The notes beneath the pieces are model-generated. The model did not search any database and had not been told where the DNA came from. It saw only the letters and a list, made by a program, of their open reading frames with translations. A program made the position numbers and the translations under genes. Source: Pseudomonadales bacterium (GTDB lineage Bacteria > Pseudomonadota > Gammaproteobacteria > Pseudomonadales > Natronospirillaceae). Taken from it: a DNA stretch of 62,499 nucleotides. The stretch covers positions 1 to 62,499 of the forward strand of contig JALJPK010000011.1 in the NCBI GenBank assembly GCA_022968985.1. The letters run 5' to 3'. Below, in pieces: positions 35,957 to 47,000 of the stretch (position 1 is the stretch's first letter; each line of letters starts with the position of its first letter).

Positions 35957-38320
35957 TTATTGTATGACTCTTAAACGATGAACCTTCGAGCGCTCTGGCG
36001 AATTAGGCACCCCTACCTGAATATTGTATTCCCCTTCTTTTAAATCGAAATTAATTGTATATGGATACCTTGCGGTTTTATAAACCTGTGAATTTACATA
36101 CCAAACTACTTGCTCAATTCTCGGAGAAACCAACACATTTAATTGAGTGACTCGCATCGATACTGGCATTTCAGGATTAATAATTAATATTGTTTTATCT
36201 TTGGGTTGTTTAATATCAAAAACAATCACACTTTGATCACTTAAAAACCGCTTAGTGATACTTTCTTTGTTTTGGTTTAACGATACATCTGAATATTGCT
36301 GGTGACTTGCCAACCACAAATCATATCTAGCAGGTAAATTAATTTTTATAGATTGCCCGCCTTTATTGTCACTTACTTTTTCAAATGAATTATCACTGCG
36401 TGTAGGTATTTGATTAACTGCCAACCATTCTTGGGTTTTTTTAGGACAGTTATCTGAGCTCAACAAACCCGATAAAGAACAAAGCCCTATTAACTGATAA
36501 TCTTTAGGTGCTAAAAATTGATCCGCTTTGCTTAATGTTTGTGGTTGCAAAGACAATAAAATATCTTTGACCAAAACCGCTGCACTACCACTACCACTTA
36601 ACCTATCCATACCTGTCATATTTGCATGCCCAACCCACGCAGCAACAATATAGTGTTTAGAATAAGCAACCGTCCAAGCATCTCTAAAATGTTGTGATGT
36701 TCCTGTTTTAACCGCCACTGCATAAGGGTATTCACTTGTACCCATTCTTGGAAAAGTAGGCAAGCGCGCACTAGGGTCACTTAAAAAAAGATTAATTAAA
36801 GCGCTGGTTTGAGGTTTAATGATTTCAGTCTCGCTATTTTTTTGCCACGAGAACCACTTTAAAGGTCGATAAACACCCGATTGCGAATATATGCTATAAG
36901 AGTTTATCAATTCCTCTAACGTGACAGGCATCGAACCAATGGCAATTGCATTACCGTAATAACTTGCGGGTTGTATATTTTGATGTAATTCCAATTCACT
37001 TAAAAAAGAATACACATTCGAAAGACCAATTTTATTAGTTAGATTAACTACGGGTACATTTCGAGAATTGGCTAATGCCTGTCTTGGAAGCATTGGCCCT
37101 AAAAACTGATAATCCGCGTTTCGAATTAACGTATGCGAATTAGGTAAATCATCAATCACAGTAGCAGGAGTGATTAACTCATTATCTAAAGCCATAGCAA
37201 AAATATGCGGTTTTAATGTACTACCTGGTGAGCGCTTAACTTGGGTATAATCAATTTTCCCATATTGGTTGTCGTTAAAATAATCATCTGATCCCATCCA
37301 AGCTTTAACTTCTAAAGTTTTTTGATCCAATACAATAATGGCAGCGTTACTTGCGCCTTTTACTCGCCACCAACTCATATACTTTGCAGTGATTTTATCC
37401 ACTGCTTTTGCAATATCTAAGTCAAAACTAGAAATTAATAACGGATTTAACTGGTCAAGTTGCTCTAATTTAATTTGATTATTATTCAGTTTTTTTTGAA
37501 CATGCAAGATTGCATGCATCGCTTCAAGGGGTCTTTTTTGTTCTGCTGGCGGTAAAATTTGTTCAATTTGAATGACGGCCAACTTATATTGCACTTCATC
37601 AATTAACTTTTGTTCATGTAAATACAATAGTATCGCTTTACCACGTTTGATTGCACGCTGGCGTGAAGTATATTTTAATGGATTCATACGTGGCGGGTTT
37701 TGAGGAATCGCAGCTAAAAAAGCTATTTGAGCCCAACTTAAATCGTCACTGCTTTTATTAAAATATTTTTGAGCAGCGTATTGTGCTCCGTGAATCTGAT
37801 TCGAATAAGGCACTATTTTTAAATATTGAGTTAATACTTCATCACGTGAATAACGTGTTGTCATAATTAACGCCGCACTTGCCTCAAGCAGTTTATTCCA
37901 ATATGTACGCCTAGATGGATTTTGACCACGCACAACTTGCATGGTAATAGTGGATGCACCGGATATTCGCTCTGCATTGGACAAGTTTTGCCAAAGTGCG
38001 CGCACAATCGCTGAAAAATCTACCCCCCAATGTCCGTAAAAATCACGATCCTCCAATGCTAAAGTTGCATCAACAAATCGTTTAGGCAGGCTTTCATGCT
38101 CCCAATATCCATAACCTATTGGGACAGACATAAAATGTGTTTCAAATTGCGCCAAAAAATTTTGATTACTATCTAATAACAAAACACTGGGCGCATAATA
38201 ATTTAACTTAGATTTTGGCCAAGCTAATATGATAATTAATATAATAAAACTCAAACCACCTAAACATAAGTAACCCAGATAAGTGGCGAGTTTTAATTTA
38301 TTACTGAGAATCCACTGCAT
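35957..38320 (-). CDS. pbpC: Penicillin-binding protein 1C
   Basis: The 787-residue inner-membrane peptidoglycan synthase has an N-terminal transmembrane segment (about 12-33), a glycosyltransferase GT51 domain (ALEDRDFYGHWG at about 87-98, GASTITMQVVRG, AAQKYFNKS), a transpeptidase domain with SPGSTLK (about 360), SRN and KTGTSQ (about 535), and the C-terminal PBP1C-specific beta domain (from about 695). All catalytic motifs are present. Its start overlaps the end of the alpha-2-macroglobulin gene by 20 bases. In E. coli and many relatives pbpC pairs with the yfhM alpha-2-macroglobulin, and the proposed role is cell-wall repair when an envelope breach lets in foreign proteases. Confidence 0.96.
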   Translation of the reverse strand: MQWILSNKLKLATYLGYLCLGGLSFIILIIILAWPKSKLNYYAPSVLLLDSNQNFLAQFETHFMSVPIGYGYWEHESLPKRFVDATLALEDRDFYGHWGVDFSAIVRALWQNLSNAERISGASTITMQVVRGQNPSRRTYWNKLLEASAALIMTTRYSRDEVLTQYLKIVPYSNQIHGAQYAAQKYFNKSSDDLSWAQIAFLAAIPQNPPRMNPLKYTSRQRAIKRGKAILLYLHEQKLIDEVQYKLAVIQIEQILPPAEQKRPLEAMHAILHVQKKLNNNQIKLEQLDQLNPLLISSFDLDIAKAVDKITAKYMSWWRVKGASNAAIIVLDQKTLEVKAWMGSDDYFNDNQYGKIDYTQVKRSPGSTLKPHIFAMALDNELITPATVIDDLPNSHTLIRNADYQFLGPMLPRQALANSRNVPVVNLTNKIGLSNVYSFLSELELHQNIQPASYYGNAIAIGSMPVTLEELINSYSIYSQSGVYRPLKWFSWQKNSETEIIKPQTSALINLFLSDPSARLPTFPRMGTSEYPYAVAVKTGTSQHFRDAWTVAYSKHYIVAAWVGHANMTGMDRLSGSGSAAVLVKDILLSLQPQTLSKADQFLAPKDYQLIGLCSLSGLLSSDNCPKKTQEWLAVNQIPTRSDNSFEKVSDNKGGQSIKINLPARYDLWLASHQQYSDVSLNQNKESITKRFLSDQSVIVFDIKQPKDKTILIINPEMPVSMRVTQLNVLVSPRIEQVVWYVNSQVYKTARYPYTINFDLKEGEYNIQVGVPNSPERSKVHRLRVIQ

Positions 38321-41300
38321 CGATTATCACTTTTGCACCAAAAGATTGACCCCAAACTTTATCGTCATACATCATCTGAATATTAGCGGGCGGCATATTA
38401 AATTCACCTTGAGTTGTTGCACGCACTCTAAAGTAAAAATCATAATTGCCTTTTGCCAACGTATCATAATAATAGGTAACTGAATCATCTAGGTATTGAG
38501 TATACGAAGGGGACAAAGTTAATTTACCTGTTGTAATTGCATCTGAATTTGAAATATTTAACTCAGGGTTTAATGGCTCTACACCTGCAGGCAATGGAAT
38601 CTTAATAGCTACTTGAACTTTTTTAGATTGATTAATAACTTGAACATGCTCTTCAATCACATCACCCAACTTAATATTTAATACCTGATTAGATAAATCA
38701 ATTGGAATTTTTAAATTGGCTTTTGATACATTAATCCAATTACGCTCAATCACAAAACCATTATTGATATTCGTAGCTTTCGAACCCGACTCTTTAGGCA
38801 TGTAACTACGCACCACGTTAATCGTCACATCAAAATCATTTTTATTAGTGAGTGTAATCGGGTTATTGTTAATAATATCAATCACGTTCATTTTAATAAT
38901 TTTAACAACCGATTTTTTATTATCGATAGTAAGCGATATAGGAAATTCATTACCCTGCATATCACCTTGATTAATCCACTCAAACAATGAATCCAAAGCA
39001 GAAGCATTCGCTCTAGTTGAACCCCAACCATTTTCATCTGATAATTCAAACAATCCATCCAGAAGTAATTTAACTCTCGGGTGATTCGGATTGATATTAA
39101 TAAACGCCTGTAAACTTGCTGCTAATGTTTGAGTATCACTAGGTAATATCGATCTTGACGAAAAGCTATTTGATTGAAAGCCCGCCCAAATTTCATTGTT
39201 TTGATACAATTTAAACACCATATCATCCCACAAACTTTGTTCTATAGATGAATCTAAACTCGCCTGCTGCGCAGTTAAAACCTGTAATAACATCGCTCTA
39301 CTGTGTGTATTTAAAAACTGCGCATTACGCATTAATTCCGCCACATAACTATCATCAAGTTGACCAATTTTCTTTAATGCTAATAATGCCATTGTGCGCT
39401 CAGTGTATTGTTCACCCACTATAAATCCTGAGTAATCTTTGCGTAATGAACGTTTAAGCATGTCTACTAATTGACGTTTAAAAGCCTCATCCACATAATA
39501 TCCAGCTTGTTGAGCCTGATGGATAAATCGAAGAGATATTGCACTTAAAAACACATAACCATGCGAGCCTGGCCAAAAACCAATATGCCCGTTTGAATGT
39601 TTAGCCGATTTAATCCAATCAAGTGTTTGATTAATCAGCTTATCAGGTGCCGCACTGCTGTCTTGAATATTGAGCCACTCAAATTGTTTATAAGACAACA
39701 AAGACTGTGCTTTACTGATTCGCTGCTCGGTACAACCATGTGGGTATTGAATCAAATAAGACAACGCCGATTGTAACGATAAAAAGCGTTTATCATTTGT
39801 GATAATTAATTTTGCATTAAATGTATTGTCACGTAATTCAAAATCTAACGCATCCACAACTAACGACTGCCCTGCTTTAACAGTAAATTGTTGAGTGTCT
39901 CTAATTAAATTTTGGTCAGTTAATATAGGCAGACTCACTTTAAAGGCGTCACTGGTTTTATCTTTTAAACGAACCACCGCTACTTGAATATCAGCAGTAT
40001 TTATCTTTTCAAGATTTAACTGCAAAGGCACTTTTGCATCAAAAGTTAATGCTATAGGAGTTTGTTTATGCAAAACAAAATCTTTTGATTGCTGAATAAT
40101 CAATTCATCTTTATTTTTAATCAAAATATTATTTACTTTAAAATCTACAATGGCATCACCAGAAGTATTATCAATCACTCGTGCGATCGCCATCGCAACA
40201 AAACTATCACCTAATCTTAAAAATCTTGGTAATGCTGGCTGAACCAATACAGGTAATTGTACGTCAACTTGAGATTTAGCATATCCGAATAATTCGTCAC
40301 CACTTTCTACTTTCACACGAATTTTAAATTTGGTTAAATTATCAGGTAATATCACTTTAACAATTGCCTTCCCAGAATCGTCGATAGTAATCACCTCATA
40401 AAACGGCACATCTTTAAAGTTCTTTCTAACTGTCACATTATCAATTAATGCCTTTTGTTCTTTTTTACTCATGGCGAGACCACCACCTACCTTTGTATCT
40501 AATGGCACATAACCAAAACCTAAATTACGTGTATCGGTAATTGATAAACGACTACCACGATAAACAATAAAGTCATCAATAATATTCAATTTTTGCTCAT
40601 TACCTAAACTTAATACCGCTTGGTCAACTAACCATAATGTCACTTTACCGGGTATCGATTTATTTTTATAATTTTTTAAATTGATTTCTATCTCTAACTC
40701 TTCACCAGGTTGTTTTTGTTTGTCATGTTTTAACGTGACATTAATTTGATTAGCGATTGGTGCCACACTTAACCATTTAGTAGAAGCTACGGTGGTAGGT
40801 TTACCTAAATCCAATCTAGCTTGAATATTAAAATTACCTAAACGTCCACGCCATAATAAAAAATGCACCGGTAACTTAGGCATAAAACGTTGTTCAATTT
40901 TCAATTCAAACGACGCCTTTCCATTAATAATTTCAATTAACTGATAATCAAAACCATTTGGTTTTTCAACAACGGCCATTGCCATAGCATTTTGAAATGG
41001 GCTTTCTAATATAAGTGTCGCTGTATCACCTGGGTTATATTGGTTTTTATCACTTGTAACTGTAAATACATCACTGGGTGGTTTAGACCATGTCACTGCT
41101 TGTGACCCATCCACAAAAAAGTCCATTGAAATTTCTTGCATACGCCCTAACTCATCTTGTGTTTGTATTTCTAAAACATAAACACCGGATTGATTTAATG
41201 AAATTGGCAGATCAATAATTTTTTCTTCACTAACAATCGACTGTTCATATATGACCGTTTCACTCACTTGGGTTTTATATTTAGCTTCTCCATTAGAAAA

Positions 41301-44093
41301 GTCAGTAGCTTGTAAATGCGACTGCCATACACGTTTAATTAAACGCACACTCATGTTTTGCCCAGCTATTAACTGTCCTTCAAAATCTAAGACTATTAAT
41401 TGCGCATTGTAATCACCGGATTTTTCAAAATACCGATCAACTTTTAAACCTAATACCAAAGGTGGTACTGCATTGAATTTTTTAGTATTTGTGACACGCT
41501 GTAAATCGATGTCAGTCACTGTCGCTTCAACAACATAACTTCTTGGATTTAAACTCACTTCAATTGTAGGATCGATGGTTAGTTTGGCGCTGCCTGTACT
41601 ATCGGTTTTTGCACTTTTAGAGATACTGGAACTTGAACGAAATGCACTGCGGCCACTAAAACGACTATCCGATGAGAACGAAAAGGCTTTAAACTGATTT
41701 GTTTTAGGTGTCCAAGTATAGGGTACTTGAGTCACTCTCCATGAAACCAACTGATCAATTAACTGACCACCGGCATAATATTGTGCTATTGCCTGCACAT
41801 CAAAAGGTTTATCCAACGCAACCAGTTCATCACCGTGTAGATTCACTTCGAATTTGGGTACTTTATACGCTTCTTTTTTAAATGAAACTGAACCACAACG
41901 TTTATTATTGACATAATAATAAGCGTAATAAGTCCCTGTTGGTGATTTTTTATCTTCAAACACTTGCTGTAAATCATGGCTATTATTTGCTTTTATACTA
42001 AAAATCCACTCTTGACTACCTGGTCCTTTAATAATCATTTTAGCTTTAGGGTGAGTCTGCTTAAACGATGCAGTTTTTGTATCATACCAACGAATATATC
42101 CATTTAAAAACACTTTATCTTCTGGCTTATAAACTGGACGTTCTGAAAATATATGACAGACATAATGCCCTTTTTTTTCATTTTTTGGTTTGTAATAACT
42201 TAACCAATCTAACCAACTACTCTGTGATCGCCACGTGCCATTCTTAAATTTATTCGGTGCCCGATCAGGATTTAAAACCAATATATCTTGACCAAAACTC
42301 ACCACAATTCTTTCAACACTGTCACGTTCTTTTAAATCAAAATAATTTAGTGTTGCCATACCATTTTTGTCAGTTGTTAAACTCACTAAATTTTGGCGAT
42401 AATCATTATTACTTTTAAATTTACTTTTATAATTACGACCATCAATATTTATTTGGGCATTTTTAACTGGTTTCCCATCATTTAAAGATGTCACCAGAAA
42501 TTTAACTTTATCTTTCTCTTCGAATACCGACAATGATAAATCGGTAACTTGTACTCTCACCCAGCTTCTTAAATTTGAAGCATCAAGGGTTCTTACACCT
42601 ACTAAATAGGTACCTGGTTGTTGTTTCCCATAAATTTTTGATAATTGCTTAGAAATATCCAAACCAAAAGACGCCTCGCCACCTTTTTCAATGGGCAACT
42701 CAACTATTTCAGATATTACCGGTGAGCCTAACTCTTTAATTTTTAACCTTAACTGCTTATTAGTAATCGTTAGTGAATTAACCCCATTTTTTAATGACTC
42801 TTCACCAGGGCCTGACGGACGCGACTGTTCATCCACAACAATAGGACGATTTGAGAACGGCCATAAATTATAATCCAGAGCATCAATAGGATAAATTCGT
42901 AGATCTACTTTTTCAAAACCACGCCCTGACATTGGCAGCATTTTCGGCCCAAATACTTCCATTATACCATCGCCTTTTTTCCATTTTAAAAATGATGATT
43001 TTTTAGGGAAATGTACAAAGAATCTATTGTTTTTTTCTAATTGTAATGTTTGATTAGTACTACTTTTAAGATCACTAGGGTTAATTTCAATCTCATACAA
43101 TTGTTGTGTTTTAAAGTGACCATACACATATAATGTATTATTTGATTGACTGATTTCAAATCCTTCAACCATTGGTTTAATACGGATTAAATTTTTAACA
43201 TCCACTACCGACAACTGACTTAAAACACTGCTAAATTCAAACGAAAGGTTTGATTTTTGATTGTCATATCCATTATCACATTCAATGGCTTGCTCTTCGC
43301 TATACGAAATTGACTGGGCATTAAAAGGATATTGGGTATATGAACAACCTGCATTAACTAATTGAAAATCGAGCTGTGTTTGAAAAACATACTTCACAAA
43401 TGAGTGGTCTATTTTTTCTGAAACACCTAATTGCAGATTTAAACTGGCTTGAAAACCAGAACCAATTACATTATTTAGCTTAATAATATAATGATGATCG
43501 TCATTTTTATTATTATTTTGAATTTTTTTAATCGAAAAATCGTGTTGATCCAACCATATTGAATTTTCTGAATCTAAACCGGGTAATTTTATTAATTCAA
43601 TTCGAATCATTTTTTCCAATTCATCTATTTTAATGAACTCAGTAAACTTTAATTCAAACTGTTTAATCTGTTTTATCTTATTACTACCAGCATAAGGAAA
43701 GACAAAACTTGGTTCGCGCATTAAACTTTCTAACTGCACAATTTGATTTTCAAACTCCCATGACACTACTGTCAGAGCTTGCCATGGTTCAACTGGTTTA
43801 AATTGTAATGTCGACTCATTTAACCATGTATAAACACCCGGATGCTTAGGGGTCATTTTAACCCATTTATGAGCCTGCCTTTCTTGTGTACCAGCACGTT
43901 GACCAACGTCTGACTTAAAAAATAATGTAACTGGGTCCCATCTTCGTAAAAACTGATCGGGGATAATATTGGTTTCATCTGGTTGAATTAAATGCGTTGC
44001 TAATTCATAATTTTCGTTAGAAGAAAAACTCAACATTGAATTTAAACAAACAACTAACATAAACCCTATTTTTGATAATGATAAAAATTTCAT
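38301..44093 (-). CDS. Bacterial alpha-2-macroglobulin (YfhM-like) with thioester
   Basis: A 1930-residue exported protein of the alpha-2-macroglobulin family, which traps proteases by covalent capture. It has MG-type beta domains, the A2M bait and MG regions (VWLVDQAVLSLG, KVILPDNLTKFKIRVK), the thioester motif YPHGCTEQR (CTEQ at about residue 1452) within an alpha-alpha toroid, and a C-terminal receptor-like domain. The open frame extends to 44153, but ATG 44093 begins the signal peptide (MKFLSLSKIGFMLVVCLNS) and follows AGGATG. E. coli YfhM is a lipoprotein; here the only early Cys (LVVC) is a poor lipobox, so the protein may be soluble in the periplasm. It lies between the giant unknown gene and pbpC in one operon. 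Confidence 0.95.
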   Translation of the reverse strand: MKFLSLSKIGFMLVVCLNSMLSFSSNENYELATHLIQPDETNIIPDQFLRRWDPVTLFFKSDVGQRAGTQERQAHKWVKMTPKHPGVYTWLNESTLQFKPVEPWQALTVVSWEFENQIVQLESLMREPSFVFPYAGSNKIKQIKQFELKFTEFIKIDELEKMIRIELIKLPGLDSENSIWLDQHDFSIKKIQNNNKNDDHHYIIKLNNVIGSGFQASLNLQLGVSEKIDHSFVKYVFQTQLDFQLVNAGCSYTQYPFNAQSISYSEEQAIECDNGYDNQKSNLSFEFSSVLSQLSVVDVKNLIRIKPMVEGFEISQSNNTLYVYGHFKTQQLYEIEINPSDLKSSTNQTLQLEKNNRFFVHFPKKSSFLKWKKGDGIMEVFGPKMLPMSGRGFEKVDLRIYPIDALDYNLWPFSNRPIVVDEQSRPSGPGEESLKNGVNSLTITNKQLRLKIKELGSPVISEIVELPIEKGGEASFGLDISKQLSKIYGKQQPGTYLVGVRTLDASNLRSWVRVQVTDLSLSVFEEKDKVKFLVTSLNDGKPVKNAQINIDGRNYKSKFKSNNDYRQNLVSLTTDKNGMATLNYFDLKERDSVERIVVSFGQDILVLNPDRAPNKFKNGTWRSQSSWLDWLSYYKPKNEKKGHYVCHIFSERPVYKPEDKVFLNGYIRWYDTKTASFKQTHPKAKMIIKGPGSQEWIFSIKANNSHDLQQVFEDKKSPTGTYYAYYYVNNKRCGSVSFKKEAYKVPKFEVNLHGDELVALDKPFDVQAIAQYYAGGQLIDQLVSWRVTQVPYTWTPKTNQFKAFSFSSDSRFSGRSAFRSSSSISKSAKTDSTGSAKLTIDPTIEVSLNPRSYVVEATVTDIDLQRVTNTKKFNAVPPLVLGLKVDRYFEKSGDYNAQLIVLDFEGQLIAGQNMSVRLIKRVWQSHLQATDFSNGEAKYKTQVSETVIYEQSIVSEEKIIDLPISLNQSGVYVLEIQTQDELGRMQEISMDFFVDGSQAVTWSKPPSDVFTVTSDKNQYNPGDTATLILESPFQNAMAMAVVEKPNGFDYQLIEIINGKASFELKIEQRFMPKLPVHFLLWRGRLGNFNIQARLDLGKPTTVASTKWLSVAPIANQINVTLKHDKQKQPGEELEIEINLKNYKNKSIPGKVTLWLVDQAVLSLGNEQKLNIIDDFIVYRGSRLSITDTRNLGFGYVPLDTKVGGGLAMSKKEQKALIDNVTVRKNFKDVPFYEVITIDDSGKAIVKVILPDNLTKFKIRVKVESGDELFGYAKSQVDVQLPVLVQPALPRFLRLGDSFVAMAIARVIDNTSGDAIVDFKVNNILIKNKDELIIQQSKDFVLHKQTPIALTFDAKVPLQLNLEKINTADIQVAVVRLKDKTSDAFKVSLPILTDQNLIRDTQQFTVKAGQSLVVDALDFELRDNTFNAKLIITNDKRFLSLQSALSYLIQYPHGCTEQRISKAQSLLSYKQFEWLNIQDSSAAPDKLINQTLDWIKSAKHSNGHIGFWPGSHGYVFLSAISLRFIHQAQQAGYYVDEAFKRQLVDMLKRSLRKDYSGFIVGEQYTERTMALLALKKIGQLDDSYVAELMRNAQFLNTHSRAMLLQVLTAQQASLDSSIEQSLWDDMVFKLYQNNEIWAGFQSNSFSSRSILPSDTQTLAASLQAFININPNHPRVKLLLDGLFELSDENGWGSTRANASALDSLFEWINQGDMQGNEFPISLTIDNKKSVVKIIKMNVIDIINNNPITLTNKNDFDVTINVVRSYMPKESGSKATNINNGFVIERNWINVSKANLKIPIDLSNQVLNIKLGDVIEEHVQVINQSKKVQVAIKIPLPAGVEPLNPELNISNSDAITTGKLTLSPSYTQYLDDSVTYYYDTLAKGNYDFYFRVRATTQGEFNMPPANIQMMYDDKVWGQSFGAKVIIDAVDSQ

Positions 44094-44094
44094 A

Positions 44095-47000
44095 TTATTT
44101 AACCCATCCTGCTTTTTGTTTGTACTGATTAATCGTATTAACATCCACTGCATTATTTTCAGTTGTGCCTAACAACACAGGTTGAAATTGTGTTGCTTTT
44201 TTAATATTCGTATTCTCAACTAATATCCAATATTCATCTTTTACTAAATTTTGCATCAAAAGGTTGTCAGCTTGAATAACATTACCTTTTTTATCAAAAA
44301 TAGTACTATTTAGCTGATCACTATCTGATCGATTTGCAAACCCCATAATAGCGTCTTGTTGCATATTAAATTTAAACAATTGACTCGATGCACTTGCGAT
44401 AATCGTTAACTCACCTACTCCTTCTTGTAATTGCTGCGCTTTAAATGTTTGTGCTTGAATATTGCTTATTTTCGAATTAACAACTTGAATTTCAATAAAC
44501 GCTAAATTGTCACCTACAAACATTGAATAACTGTCATTTTCTTGAATAACAATATGAGACACTCTACCGCGCCGATCAATTAAGTGGACATTAACTAACT
44601 GATCAACACTCAGTTTTAACAATGTTTGTTTAATGTCTTGAGTATCAATAATGACATTTTCAATTAACTCATAGTTATTTTTAAAATCAATTGCTTGATC
44701 ACTTATAGTTTCAATATTCACTAACACATCAGAGCGCCAAAGATTAGTAGTTGTCCCATCATGAGAAATATACAATTTTGCGTCATTGTTTATTTTAAAA
44801 GACCGCCCTTTTTGTACATTCATGTTTTTATCTAACAACATTGAATCTTGATTCACTTCAATAAATTGTCGTTTCGATTGAGTGTTATTTAAGTGTTTAA
44901 ATGAAACTAATACTTTATGGATATCCATTACTTCGAAATCACTGTTATTTTCACTTTTATTAAAACGTTCAATTTTAGAAACTGTAAATGGCTGAGACTT
45001 TTTATCTAATGCGAATAAAAACACGGTATCAGCTTGATCTTCAAAAAGGATTGTCTGCATGGATTGTTCAGAATAAAAACTTGCTTGTATTTTTTCATCT
45101 AATACAAATTGCACTAACGTTTTTTGTGGAATGACCATTTGAGTATTTCGATTATCATCTGGTAACTTTAATACGAAAGCCTGCCCGACATTTAATATCC
45201 CTGAAAACGATTCTTGCCATTTTTCTATTTTAGGTAACTCGAAATTTGTATGCTCAAGTTTAACTAACATACTATTATTGCTTTGCATTGCATTTTTAAC
45301 AATTAACGACTGATCATCTAATGCTACAAATAACGTTGAAGTAACCGAATAATTAAGATCCAAAGCCATTGTATTTTGTTTATCTTGTTTTTTAGTTTGA
45401 TAATAAATAGCAGCGTGATCTTGCATTACACTAGCCCTTGTCACAACAACCTGCTCATCCGAATATTTTACTGTTACATTATTGTTAATCACAGCTTGTT
45501 CATTTTGTTGTAACGCAACTTGATTCACTTGATTTAAATATTCAATATTGGCTTTAATTAATGAATATTTACTTGCAAGCCAAACTGTTGGTTTTTGGCT
45601 AAATAACATATTCGACTCACGATTTATTGCCTGGGAAATATCTTGACTGGTTTTAACATTACGCTCAAAAGCATATTTAGACAGTTGCATATCATCTATT
45701 TTACTAACAAACCAGTTTGATTGATCCAATACTTTATGTGCTTTTATACCGTCTTGTAATAATTCTGATTCATTTGTTACAACAATGGATTGTAAAGCAA
45801 CGCTAAACTTAACATTTAAAGGCTGGTTTAATGATGAAAATATTTTCACTCTTAATGGATTTAAATCCATCTTCATAGGCATTAAAATATCTACATTTTC
45901 ACCGTACTGATAACTGATCTCTTGCCAAGCGTTAAATTTAAACTCTTCAATTGTCACATTAATACTTTGTTTACTGCTTACAACCAAGTTCAAAATATCG
46001 GAGTGAGTACTTTTTGATTCGATAACTAAAGGAATAATCAAATTATTCTCTGCTGTTATCTGTTTAGATACAGGCAATAATAGCTCTGTATATTGATCCC
46101 AATTGGGTTTATTAAAACTTAAGATAGTTGATCTACTATTAGTCAAAGTGTCTAACTCAAGTCGATATTCACCTTTAGCCAAAGTAGCGTTTAACATTAG
46201 ATTCCAATTATCACCATTGTCATCAAAACTATTAATTAATTGATTATCGCCATCGTATAATTTTGCAACAACATCAGACTGACCAAAGGTTGTTACACTG
46301 ATCTGCTCACTTGTTGCTAATTTAAATGACACATTTTGTGGCAAACTTAATGGTTTATTTTGGCCAAACAACAATGTCGTATTACTGACATTAAATGTAT
46401 AAGCTAATTTATTATTTTTGCCTTTAGCAACAAACTGTAATTCGTAACGTCCTTTTTTAAGCATTGAAGACCAAACATTATTACGATACGTTTCTTTAAT
46501 ATCAAATAAACCTATTTGTTTATTGTTTTGTGTATTGATTAATGTAATTGCCATTTTGTCAGAGAATTCAATACTTATATTTGCATCTGTATTTAATTCA
46601 AATACCCAGCGATCTTTAACTCGATCACCTTGTTTATTTGTGCGCTCTAACCAAGTGTATTTCACCTGATTATTTTTATTAATTGCATCTAAGTTTAATA
46701 TTTTAACCTCATCATTTTGCGGGTATTTAATTTTATCCGTTACTTTTTCTACCAATAACGATGATGCAACGGAAACAGGTTTGGGTAAAACTGTAATATA
46801 GTATTCCCCTTTTTCTAAGTATTGAACACGACTGCCGTTTGATCCTGGTTTAATAACAGGCCAACCATCTATATCGTCTAAACGAATTTGTAAGTCTGAA
46901 TCAACCGTTAAAGCCTTAATATTATAACGAGCCGCTTCTTTAATGTTAATTTTATATTTTAAGGCTTCTGTATTTTTAATTGTTTCAAAATATTTCGCAC

